DNA of 14,896 nt, taken from NCBI GenBank assembly GCA_025924755.1, contig JAICHT010000053.1, positions 1 to 14,896 on the forward strand, read 5' to 3'. The notes beneath the pieces were generated by a model. It worked only from the letters and a program-made list of their open reading frames with translations. It did not search any database and had not been told where the DNA came from. Made by a program: the position numbers and the translations under genes. This stretch comes from Chitinophagaceae bacterium. GTDB taxonomy: Bacteria; Bacteroidota; Bacteroidia; Chitinophagales; Chitinophagaceae. Positions 5,868 through 12,810 of the stretch are shown in pieces (position 1 is the stretch's first letter; each line of letters opens with the position of its first letter).

Positions 5868-8312
5868 ATGAAGAAGAATTTATTACTCATAATCAGTATA
5901 ATCTTAACCACTTTTTCCTTTGCTCAAATGCAGAAGGGGGAAGTAACTACTGCTATAACCAATGAAAAGACAGAGGTAGAAGCCGCCACAGCAGAACTTT
6001 TAAAAAGTAGCGATTCCAGCTTAGTGAAAACGGCCTTAAGCGATAAAGCCGGGTTGGTAGTATTTGAAAATATAAATGCGGGTTCTTACCTGCTTCGGGT
6101 AAGCTTAGTTGGATATGCCACTCAATATTCACCACTGTTTACCGTAACAGAAAGCCAGGCAGGTGTAGCCCTTCCTGCCATTACCCTGACTGCAAAAGCT
6201 GCCACTCAATTACAGGGGGTAACGGTAACGGCTAAAAAACCTTTCATACAAAAGTTAAATGACAGGCTGGTGGTGAATGTAGAAGGCAGTATTGTAAGTA
6301 CCGGCAGCACGGCTATGGATGTATTGGAACGTTCGCCGGGTATTACCATCGATCAAAACGATAACATCAGTTTGCGTGGAAAATCAGGCGTTATCATTAT
6401 GGTAGATGGAAAGGTGACACCCATGTCCGGCACCGACCTGGCAAATTACTTGAAAGGAATGCCCTCAGGCACTATTGAGCGCATTGATATTATTACTAAC
6501 CCTTCGGCTAAATATGATGCAGCCGGTAATTCGGGTATTATTGATATTCATTTAAAAAAAGATCAGCGGTTTGGCGCTAATGGCACTTTTACTGCGGGCT
6601 TCGGGCAAGGTGTTTATCCAAAAGCCAATACGGGCGCCACTTTCAATTACCGCAATAAAAAGATAAACTTTTTTGGCAACTATAATTATGCGTACCGCGA
6701 GCAGTATAATAATTTGGTATTGCGGAGAGACTTTTTCAATAATGGAAAATTCTCCAGTGCTTATGATCAGGATAACAATATTAAACTGCCTTTTCAAACG
6801 CATGCAGCCCGTATAGGTGCCGATTTCTTTCCTAGTAAAAAAAACATTATAGGTGTTGTAGTCAACAGCAACTTCTTTCATGTAAACAGAACCAATAACA
6901 ACAGCTCTATTGTAATTGGAGAAGAAAATACACCTGTATCCAGCTTTGTAACCAGCGCATGGGGTAAAGAACGTTTTAACAATACAGTAGGTAACATCAA
7001 CTTTAAGCATACTTTCGACAGCACCGGGAAAGAGCTTACGGCAGATGCAGATTACGGCGTATTTACTTCCAACGGGTTGTCTAACAATCACACTAATTAC
7101 TACCATTTAAATGGTAACAAAGAAAGACCGGATTATATTTTAAATGGAGACCAGACGGGCAAGCTTACTATCAAATCGGCAAAAGCAGATTATACCAATC
7201 CCTTGAAGCATAGTGCCAAACTGGAAGCCGGTCTGAAGTGGAGCTTTGTTTCATCGGATAATGATGCACTTTTTTATGACTACAGTAGTGGTACTGCCAA
7301 ATATGATTCTGGCAAAAGCAATCACTTTTTATACCAAGAAAACAATAACGCCGCATATGTAAATTATAGCAAAGAATTTAAAAAGTTCAACTTGCAATTG
7401 GGCTTACGGGGTGAACAAACAAATTATAAAGGGCGTCAGGCAGTAGGTAATGTAAGTTTTGATTCCAGTTACCTGAAGCTGTTCCCCAGCATGTTCTTCA
7501 ATTATAAGCTGAAAGAAAATCAAACAATCGGTGTATCTGTCAGCCGACGTATTGACCGCCCAAGCTATAACCAGTTAAATCCTTTTTTGTTTCTGCTGGA
7601 TGTGAGTACGTATAGTACCGGCAATCCCTATCTAAAGCCGCAGTTCACCTGGTCTTACGAATTAAGCTATACCTTAAAACAATTGAATATTGCTGCTAAT
7701 TACAGCCATACTATTGATGATATTACAAATGTTGTATCGCCGGATCTGGCATTAAGTAGCGGACAAAATAAAGTAACGGTTCAAAGCCCCCGTAACCTTA
7801 GTACTCATGATCATTATGGTTTTACAGTTGCTGCTCCTGTTAAGATTGCCAGTTGGTGGAACATGATTAACAATGGAAATGTTTATTACAATTATTACAA
7901 TGCCTTTCTAGCTAATACTGCTTTAAACAAGGGTGGTGTGGCCTGGGATATGAGCTCGAATAATACATTTACCTTCAAAAAAGGCTGGACCAGTGAGCTA
8001 AACTTCAACTACAACTCAAAGGCACTTTACGACTTTTTTACAGCAGCACCCCGTTGGCAATTATCCGCCGGTGTCCAAAAATCCATATTGCAAAACAAAG
8101 GCACTTTGCGTTTAAATGTTACGGATATCTTTTTAACCAATCTGGGAAAAGGCGTTATTCAGTATACGGATTATTATGAGCAATGGCACGCTAACAGGGA
8201 TTCCAGAGTAGCTACTTTAACGTTTACCTACCGCTTTGGTAATAATAAAGTAGCCGCTGCCCGCCGCAGAACTACCGCCTCGGAAGAAGAAACAAGAAGA
8301 GCAGGGAACTAA
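5868..8312 (+). CDS. TonB-dependent receptor-like outer membrane beta-barrel protein
   Basis: An 814-residue exported protein. Residues 1-19 form a Sec signal peptide (MKKNLLLIISII..SFA, then Q). About 23-115 resemble the carboxypeptidase-regulatory-like beta-sandwich found at the front of many Bacteroidota receptors. Residues 118-230 are the plug: VTVTAKKP, MDVLERSPGITID, ISLRGKSGVIIMVDG and IERIDIITNPSAKYDAAGNSG. The rest is a beta-barrel rich in aromatic and Asn residues, its last strand TLTFTYRFG near 780-790, then a charged Arg/Glu tail to 814. It fits the outer-membrane beta-barrel family (OMP_b-brl_3) rather than SusC, being shorter than SusC and without a susD neighbour. Ligand unknown. 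The convergent AraC-type gene could be its regulator, but position alone does not show that. Start supported by AGGA just before the ATG and by the signal peptide. Confidence 0.88.
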   Translation: MKKNLLLIISIILTTFSFAQMQKGEVTTAITNEKTEVEAATAELLKSSDSSLVKTALSDKAGLVVFENINAGSYLLRVSLVGYATQYSPLFTVTESQAGVALPAITLTAKAATQLQGVTVTAKKPFIQKLNDRLVVNVEGSIVSTGSTAMDVLERSPGITIDQNDNISLRGKSGVIIMVDGKVTPMSGTDLANYLKGMPSGTIERIDIITNPSAKYDAAGNSGIIDIHLKKDQRFGANGTFTAGFGQGVYPKANTGATFNYRNKKINFFGNYNYAYREQYNNLVLRRDFFNNGKFSSAYDQDNNIKLPFQTHAARIGADFFPSKKNIIGVVVNSNFFHVNRTNNNSSIVIGEENTPVSSFVTSAWGKERFNNTVGNINFKHTFDSTGKELTADADYGVFTSNGLSNNHTNYYHLNGNKERPDYILNGDQTGKLTIKSAKADYTNPLKHSAKLEAGLKWSFVSSDNDALFYDYSSGTAKYDSGKSNHFLYQENNNAAYVNYSKEFKKFNLQLGLRGEQTNYKGRQAVGNVSFDSSYLKLFPSMFFNYKLKENQTIGVSVSRRIDRPSYNQLNPFLFLLDVSTYSTGNPYLKPQFTWSYELSYTLKQLNIAANYSHTIDDITNVVSPDLALSSGQNKVTVQSPRNLSTHDHYGFTVAAPVKIASWWNMINNGNVYYNYYNAFLANTALNKGGVAWDMSSNNTFTFKKGWTSELNFNYNSKALYDFFTAAPRWQLSAGVQKSILQNKGTLRLNVTDIFLTNLGKGVIQYTDYYEQWHANRDSRVATLTFTYRFGNNKVAAARRRTTASEEETRRAGN

Positions 8313-8313
8313 T

Positions 8314-8359
8314 ACTAGTGAATGGCCAATAAGCAACTCCTTATTGGCCATTCACTAGT
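8314..8359. terminator. Perfect 20-bp hairpin between convergent genes
   Basis: Bases 8314-8333 are exactly complementary to 8340-8359, with a 6-nt loop (CAACTC). The hairpin begins 2 nt after the receptor stop codon and ends 5 nt before the AraC stop, filling the whole gap. No long T run follows on either strand, so it is atypical for an intrinsic terminator. It most likely acts as a bidirectional terminator or 3'-end stabiliser for both mRNAs. Confidence 0.65.
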
Positions 8360-8363
8360 GCCC

Positions 8364-9344
8364 TCAATAATTAATTTTTGCCTGCGAGTGCTGTAACAGT
8401 TGCAGATGCGATTGAACGGCAGCCATTGGGTGTTTTTTTAAAAACTGCTGAAGGTGTTTGTAAAAATGGCTGTAATCGTAATAACCAAAATCGCTGTACC
8501 GGAATGTATCCGGGTTATCTGTTAACCAGGTGATGGCTTTTCGTATCCGCATTATTTGCAAAGCCTGCTTACTGCTGATGCTGGTAGTACTTTCAAAGTA
8601 ACGATGGAGGGTTCGCGGACTGATAGCATATTTATCAGCCAGGGCTTCTATTGAAATAGTAAACTCATTGTTCTTATAGCAATCCTGCAATACCTGTGTT
8701 ACAATATTCACCTCTTTCAAAGAGCCGGAATATTTTTCGATAATTGAATTATAATATGCTGATAGAATATCCACTCTGCTCCAAAACGAAGCAGCACTTT
8801 TTACATTATCTACTACCTTCCTGTCAATTAAATAGGCCAGCGGAAAAATGTATTCTTTATACTCGGAAAAGTTGATCTTCTTTTCGAAAATAACAGGCGA
8901 AACCTTAAACTTGATTCCAAATATTTTATTACCGGTTGAGTGATGGCAGGCAATGTTTTTATAGCGGGGCAGAAAGCCGTCCGATCTTACTTCAAAAGCT
9001 TTATTCTCCAGCTGCATAGTAAAAGGCGTACCCAGATTAATTAAGTAGGTATAGCCGATATCGGGGTACAGCACATCCGAAAAGCCGGCAGGGTGCTGAG
9101 GCCACAGTAATTCAAAATCAGTTTCCCAAAAGAAATCAATAAACCGCGCTAAGGAATGTTTTGCCTTTTTTCGGTGGTAGCAATATTCAAAGTGGTCCCG
9201 GTTAAAAAATTCAATGTGTTGTAAGGTTGATTTCACTGGCAATTTAAAATTAAGTTTTTTAGCGCTATTCTTGCAAACCGAAAAAAATCTAAAAGGCAAA
9301 CGATTACCTTCGCACCACTCATTTAAGGCCGCGTATGAATGCAC
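8364..9344 (-). CDS. AraC family transcriptional regulator
   Basis: Coordinates give the longest frame (326 residues). The C-terminal part carries the two helix-turn-helix motifs of the AraC family: ISIEALADKYAISPRTLHRYF at about 230-250, and a second one around 279-305 ending YDYSHFYKHLQQFLKKHP, which matches the family signature GxxDxSHFxRxFKKxxG in outline. The N-terminal domain (about 60-210), with LARFIDFFWE and LYPDIGYTYLINLG, is of the kind common in Bacteroidota AraC proteins of unknown ligand. The start is uncertain: the ATG at 9344 overlaps the divergent gmk start by 10 nt. A GTG at 9236 (290 residues, beginning MKSTLQHIEFFN) would clear the intergenic space and has a TTTG (9277-9274) plus TAATTTTA (9252-9245) just upstream. 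I favour the GTG. Targets unknown; the convergent receptor gene and its own promoter are candidates. Confidence 0.85.
   Translation of the reverse strand: MHSYAALNEWCEGNRLPFRFFSVCKNSAKKLNFKLPVKSTLQHIEFFNRDHFEYCYHRKKAKHSLARFIDFFWETDFELLWPQHPAGFSDVLYPDIGYTYLINLGTPFTMQLENKAFEVRSDGFLPRYKNIACHHSTGNKIFGIKFKVSPVIFEKKINFSEYKEYIFPLAYLIDRKVVDNVKSAASFWSRVDILSAYYNSIIEKYSGSLKEVNIVTQVLQDCYKNNEFTISIEALADKYAISPRTLHRYFESTTSISSKQALQIMRIRKAITWLTDNPDTFRYSDFGYYDYSHFYKHLQQFLKKHPMAAVQSHLQLLQHSQAKINY
9305..9312 (+). promoter_or_regulatory. Possible -7 box of gmk
   Basis: TACCTTCG, 22 nt before the gmk ATG, differs by one base from TAnnTTTG and is the same octamer that precedes gldC. No TTG lies at 18-21 nt upstream; the nearest (9271-9273) is too far. 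Confidence 0.3.
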
Positions 9345-9919
9345 ACGGAAAAATAATTATCATCACCGCACCTTCCGGTGCCGGAAAAACAAGTATCACC
9401 CATTATTTATTGGGCTTATTTCCGGACAGGCTGGCGTTTTCCATATCCGCCGCCACCCGCCCGCCCCGGAGCAATGAAAAAAATGGTGCTGATTATTATT
9501 TTATGAGTGAAGAAGAGTTTACGCATAAAGTGCAGCACGAAGAATTTATAGAGTGGGAGATGGTATATGAAGGCAAATATTATGGCACGTTAAAAGCCGA
9601 AATTGAACGTATATGGCAGCAAAATAAAATACCCTTGCTGGATATTGATGTAAAAGGCGCCATCCATGTGCAGCAACAGTTTACCGATACCACCCTTTCC
9701 TTATTTATAGAGCCGCCTTCTATTGAAGAACTAAAACGACGGCTTACCGGTCGCGGTACGGAAAATACCGAATCGGTAGAAGCCAGGATAAACAAAGCGG
9801 CTTACGAGCTTTCCTTTAAGCACTCGTTTAACCGCGTGATAATAAACACCGATCTAACAAAAGCCTGCAAGGAAGCAGCCGCAATTGTAGGTAAATACAT
9901 ACTGGAAGGAAAGATATAA
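9335..9919 (+). CDS. gmk: Guanylate kinase
   Basis: Guanylate kinase phosphorylates GMP (or dGMP) to GDP with ATP, feeding GTP and (p)ppGpp pools in the cytoplasm. The 194 residues hold the full domain: P-loop APSGAGKTS at 12-20 (first Gly of the loop replaced by Ala), the GMP-binding SAATRPPR at 38-45 with NGADYYF at 50-56, FIEWEMVYEGKYYGT at 71-85, LLDIDVKGA near 101-109 (the second nucleotide-binding strand), and the lid segment RLTGRGTENTES at 136-147. Length is close to the usual 190-210. The start ATG lies a few nt upstream of the core domain, leaving a short N-terminus as expected. It is divergent from the AraC gene, and the two longest start choices overlap; gmk's is the more trustworthy. 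Confidence 0.97.
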   Translation: MNAHGKIIIITAPSGAGKTSITHYLLGLFPDRLAFSISAATRPPRSNEKNGADYYFMSEEEFTHKVQHEEFIEWEMVYEGKYYGTLKAEIERIWQQNKIPLLDIDVKGAIHVQQQFTDTTLSLFIEPPSIEELKRRLTGRGTENTESVEARINKAAYELSFKHSFNRVIINTDLTKACKEAAAIVGKYILEGKI

Positions 9920-9996
9920 TAGTTATAAATACAAATGATGTTCTATACTTCATAAACCTTCCCTGTTGACTTATTTCCTGCCATATCTATATTTTA

Positions 9997-10004
9997 TATC
10001 TTTA
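9997..10004 (+). promoter_or_regulatory. Possible -7 box of the CNNM/CBS gene
   Basis: TATCTTTA lies 5 nt before the ATG at 10010, one mismatch from TAnnTTTG. A TTT at 9974-9976 is 20 nt upstream. If used, the transcript would be nearly leaderless. Confidence 0.3.
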
Positions 10005-10009
10005 CGACA

Positions 10010-11269
10010 ATGATAATAGCTGCAAGCATATTAATATGGTTTTTTGTAACCATTATTATGATGGGGTTTTTTTCCGGCATCGAGATGGCTTTTTACAGCG
10101 CCAACCGCTTTGGTATTGAGCTTAAAAAGAAACAGGGCCGGCCGGGCGGCGAAATCTTATCCCGCTTTATAGAAAATCCCCAATTATTTTTAGGTACTAC
10201 GCTTATAGGCTTTACGCTGTTTCTGGCGGCTTTTACATTATTGTTTAGCACTGTTACCGATCCGCTATGGAATATCATTGGCCTGCAATCCGATGTAGCC
10301 CGCCTGGTTATAGATATTGTTTTAGCCACATTTATTGTATTGCTGCTGGCGGAGTTTATACCTAGAGCCATATACAGGGCACATAGTAACTTCATTCTTT
10401 CCCGGCTGGTATGGATCATTAACCTGTTTTATCTTTTACTGCAACCTTTAGCAAGCATGCTGATTAATTTGGCCGACTGGATATTGAAGTACATGTTCAA
10501 TGTGCGGCTAAAGGAAAAAGAAGAAGCTTTTGTACGCAGCGACCTGGAAACACTGTTTCAAAAAAATAATGATGGCGAATTTGAACCGCAGGATGTTAAT
10601 ACGGAGTTATTTGAAAACGCACTGGAACTGCCCAAAATTAAAATACGCCAGTGCCTGGTGCCGCGCAAAGAGGTAATTGGTATTGACAGCAATACGGACC
10701 TGGATGTGGTTACAAATAAGTTTGTAGAAACCAAGCTAAGCAAACTGATAGTATATGAAGGCAACATTGATAACATTGTAGGATATATTCATCAATTGGA
10801 TTTATTTAAAAGGCCTGCCAACATACAAACGATCCTGCTGCCTATACCGGCGGTGCCGGAAAGTATGAGTGCTACAGACCTCATTAATAAGTTTACCAAA
10901 GAAGGTAAAAGCATTGCCTGGGTGGTAGATGAATTTGGCGGTACTGCCGGTATTGTAACGATGGAAGACGTGCTGGAAGAGATTTTTGGAGAAATACAGG
11001 ATGAATATGACAGCGAGGAGTTTGTAGAAAAAAGGCTTTCTGAAAACGAATATATTTTTTCGGGCAGGCTGGAGTTGGATTACTTGTCGGAGAAATATGG
11101 GCTGGAATTTCCTAACAATGAATCCGAAACCTTGTCCGGTTTTATCATCAATCATTATGAAACAATTCCGCAGCAAAAAGAGCGCATTATTATTGACGAT
11201 TACGAATTTGATATCTTAAGCGTCAGCGATACCCGTATAGAAATGACCAAGCTTAAGATATTAAAGTAA
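10010..11269 (+). CDS. Hemolysin family protein (CNNM, CBS pair and CorC/HlyC domains)
   Basis: A 419-residue inner-membrane protein. Residues 1-170 form a CNNM transmembrane domain: a hydrophobic first helix, FFSGIEMAFYSAN at 20-32 with the Ser-Gly-x-Glu motif, helices near 60-85 and 98-115, and LAEFIPRAIYR at 113-123 matching the family's GEIxPK block. Two CBS motifs follow at about 205-325, including VVDEFGGTAGIVTMEDVLEE, and the C-terminal CorC/HlyC domain (about 335-415) has LSGFIINH. Proteins of this build (CorC, YfjD, archaeal and human CNNM) are implicated in Mg2+ or Na+ export with ATP sensing by the CBS pair. The Bacteroidota gliding protein GldE belongs to the same superfamily, but without gldD nearby I do not apply that name. 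It has its own terminator downstream. Confidence 0.9.
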   Translation: MIIAASILIWFFVTIIMMGFFSGIEMAFYSANRFGIELKKKQGRPGGEILSRFIENPQLFLGTTLIGFTLFLAAFTLLFSTVTDPLWNIIGLQSDVARLVIDIVLATFIVLLLAEFIPRAIYRAHSNFILSRLVWIINLFYLLLQPLASMLINLADWILKYMFNVRLKEKEEAFVRSDLETLFQKNNDGEFEPQDVNTELFENALELPKIKIRQCLVPRKEVIGIDSNTDLDVVTNKFVETKLSKLIVYEGNIDNIVGYIHQLDLFKRPANIQTILLPIPAVPESMSATDLINKFTKEGKSIAWVVDEFGGTAGIVTMEDVLEEIFGEIQDEYDSEEFVEKRLSENEYIFSGRLELDYLSEKYGLEFPNNESETLSGFIINHYETIPQQKERIIIDDYEFDILSVSDTRIEMTKLKILK

Positions 11270-11333
11270 TACATAAAGCAGCGCTGTAACCATTTATTTA
11301 AAACCGGGCTAATTAAATATTCGTAAATGTTAC

Positions 11334-11359
11334 GCCTGTCGGATGACGGGCTTTTGTTT
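11334..11359 (+). terminator. Intrinsic terminator after the CNNM/CBS gene
   Basis: GCCTGTC (11334-11340) pairs with GACGGGC (11345-11351) through 7 bp including one T-G wobble. The loop is GGAT, followed by TTTTGTTT. The T tract overlaps the -33 element of the tatC promoter. Confidence 0.65.
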
Positions 11360-11384
11360 GTAGGAAGTGATACTTCTATCTTTG
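11354..11384 (+). promoter_or_regulatory. Promoter of tatC
   Basis: TTG at 11354-11356, 20 nt, then TATCTTTG at 11377-11384, an exact match to the Bacteroidota -7 box. It ends 19 nt before the tatC ATG. A second TTG at 11358 gives a shorter 16-nt spacing. Confidence 0.6.
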
Positions 11385-11403
11385 CTCACTTTAAACGCTA
11401 CTG

Positions 11404-12258
11404 ATGTCTTTATCAATTTTCAAGAGGGGTAATAATGACGAACGGGCCGAAATGTCGTTCATTGAACATTTAGATGTACTACGCAGCCATATCTTTCGTT
11501 CGGTAGTGGCCATTGCTATAGGAGCGGTGGTGGTAGGCTATTTCAATAAATTTTTTATCAAAAAAGTATTGCTGGGACCTACGCATACCGATTTTCCTAC
11601 CTATGGTTTGCTGTGTAAATTCGGAACCTTTCTTCATATCGGTAAATCGCTGTGCATGACAGGGGCGGGTGTAAAAATGCAAAGCACCGCGGTGGCTACC
11701 CAGTTTAGTATGTGGATTACCATTGTGCTGGTGGGCGGCATCATTATAGCGTTCCCGTTTATTTTTAATGAGTTCTGGAAGTTTGTAAAACCGGCGCTTA
11801 CAAAAAAGGAGCTGTCAAAAACAAGAGGCGTCATTTTTTGGGTTTCGTTTTTATTTTTTACCGGTGTAGCTTTTGGCTATTTTATTATAGCGCCTTATAC
11901 CTTAAACTTTTTTGCCAATTTTCAACTGGATGAAAACATCGAGAACCGCTGGACGATTGCCAGTTATATTGATACGATGATTCCGCTGATATTAGGAAGC
12001 GGCCTTGCTTTTCAGCTACCGCTGGTGGTTTTCTTTTTGGCTAAAGTAGGTGTGGTGAATGCTACCTATTTAAAAGCCATTCGCCGCTATGCTATTGTGG
12101 TAATATTTATTGTAGCAGCCATTATTACGCCTGGCCCTGATGTGGTGAGCCAAATGACGGTAGCGCTGCCGCTTTTACTTTTATACGAAGTAGGTATTGT
12201 ACTGGCACGACGTGTAGAAAAAGAAAAAGCAAAAGAAGAACTGGAAGAATGGAGTTGA
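11404..12258 (+). CDS. tatC: Sec-independent protein translocase subunit TatC
   Basis: TatC is the membrane receptor that binds twin-arginine signal peptides and, with TatA/B-type proteins, exports folded proteins. This 284-residue protein has the N-terminal cytoplasmic FIEHLDVLRSHIFRS (19-33), six membrane segments at about 32-50, 102-122, 142-163, 190-214, 226-242 and 248-267, the first cytoplasmic loop FWKFVKPALTKKELSKTRG (124-142, with Glu136 in the place of E. coli Glu103), IIAPYTLNFF, LAFQLPLVVFFL, and ITPGPDVVSQ before VALPLLLLYEVGI. The first periplasmic loop (about 51-100) is long and contains two cysteines, C71 and C84, of the kind I associate with Bacteroidota TatC. No tatA/tatB gene is adjacent. 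Promoter at 11354-11384; rpiB follows 78 nt later. Confidence 0.96.
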   Translation: MSLSIFKRGNNDERAEMSFIEHLDVLRSHIFRSVVAIAIGAVVVGYFNKFFIKKVLLGPTHTDFPTYGLLCKFGTFLHIGKSLCMTGAGVKMQSTAVATQFSMWITIVLVGGIIIAFPFIFNEFWKFVKPALTKKELSKTRGVIFWVSFLFFTGVAFGYFIIAPYTLNFFANFQLDENIENRWTIASYIDTMIPLILGSGLAFQLPLVVFFLAKVGVVNATYLKAIRRYAIVVIFIVAAIITPGPDVVSQMTVALPLLLLYEVGIVLARRVEKEKAKEELEEWS

Positions 12259-12291
12259 TAAACTTAAATTGATTTCATATTAGATATTCGA

Positions 12292-12322
12292 TTTTCAGAT
12301 TTTTCCTGCTTTGTTACTTTCA
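12292..12322 (+). promoter_or_regulatory. Weak promoter candidate before rpiB
   Basis: TTTTC at 12292-12296 and TACTTTCA at 12315-12322, 14 nt before the rpiB ATG. Two mismatches to TAnnTTTG make this uncertain. The 78-nt gap after tatC leaves room for it. Confidence 0.2.
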
Positions 12323-12336
12323 AAAAAATTGATACG

Positions 12337-12789
12337 ATGCAAACAACATTTGATAGAACAAAACCGGTAGCCATAGGCTCGGACCACGCCGGGTTTGAAT
12401 ATAAAACCATAGTAATTGAACTATTGGAAGGGATGGGTTTCCATGTAAATGATGCAGGAACTTACGATGTTCAATCGGTAGACTATCCCGACTTTGCCCA
12501 CCCGGTAGCTCATATGGTAGAAAATGGCGACGCATGCTGCGGCATGCTGCTTTGCGGAAGCGGCAATGGAGTGGCTATTACTGCCAACAAACACGCCGGC
12601 ATACGGGCAGCACTATGCTGGACAGGCGAAATAGCGGCACTTGCCCGGCAGCACAATAATGCCAATATTCTTTGCATACCGGCACGCTTTGTATCCGTAA
12701 CCGTAATGGAAGAAATGATAACTGCTTTTTTAAACACGGATTTTGAAGGCGGCCGTCACGAAAAACGCGTTGAAAAGATGAGAGTATAA
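12337..12789 (+). CDS. rpiB: Ribose-5-phosphate isomerase B
   Basis: RpiB interconverts ribose 5-phosphate and ribulose 5-phosphate in the non-oxidative pentose phosphate pathway. The 150 residues contain the whole RpiB/LacAB fold: AIGSDHAGFEYK at 12-23 (D16, H17 of the substrate site), DYPDFAHPVA at 49-58, GMLLCGSGNGVAITANKHAGIRAA at 69-92 with the catalytic cysteine C73 (equivalent to E. coli Cys66), ALCWTGE, and ARQHNNANILCIPAR at 103-117 with H106 (E. coli His99, ring opening). All key residues are present, so it should be active. The C-terminal GGRHEKRVEKM is the usual family ending. The stop is only 21 nt before the M28 peptidase ATG, so the two are likely one operon. Confidence 0.96.
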   Translation: MQTTFDRTKPVAIGSDHAGFEYKTIVIELLEGMGFHVNDAGTYDVQSVDYPDFAHPVAHMVENGDACCGMLLCGSGNGVAITANKHAGIRAALCWTGEIAALARQHNNANILCIPARFVSVTVMEEMITAFLNTDFEGGRHEKRVEKMRV

Positions 12790-12810
12790 CTTTTAAACTG
12801 AAATATTATA

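Noticed and set aside
6552..7106. 184-codon frame antisense to the receptor gene
   Set aside because: Lies wholly inside a well-supported beta-barrel gene; the translation is Ile/Val/Tyr-rich with no motif, as expected from the antisense of barrel strands.
5868..8312. SusC-type nutrient receptor with a polysaccharide utilisation locus
   Set aside because: The protein is shorter than SusC, no SusD-like lipoprotein or glycoside hydrolase is adjacent, and the barrel resembles the OMP_b-brl_3 group.
10802..11176. 124-codon frame antisense to the CBS/CorC part of the hemolysin-family gene
   Set aside because: Shadow of a conserved domain on the other strand; no start signal or family match.
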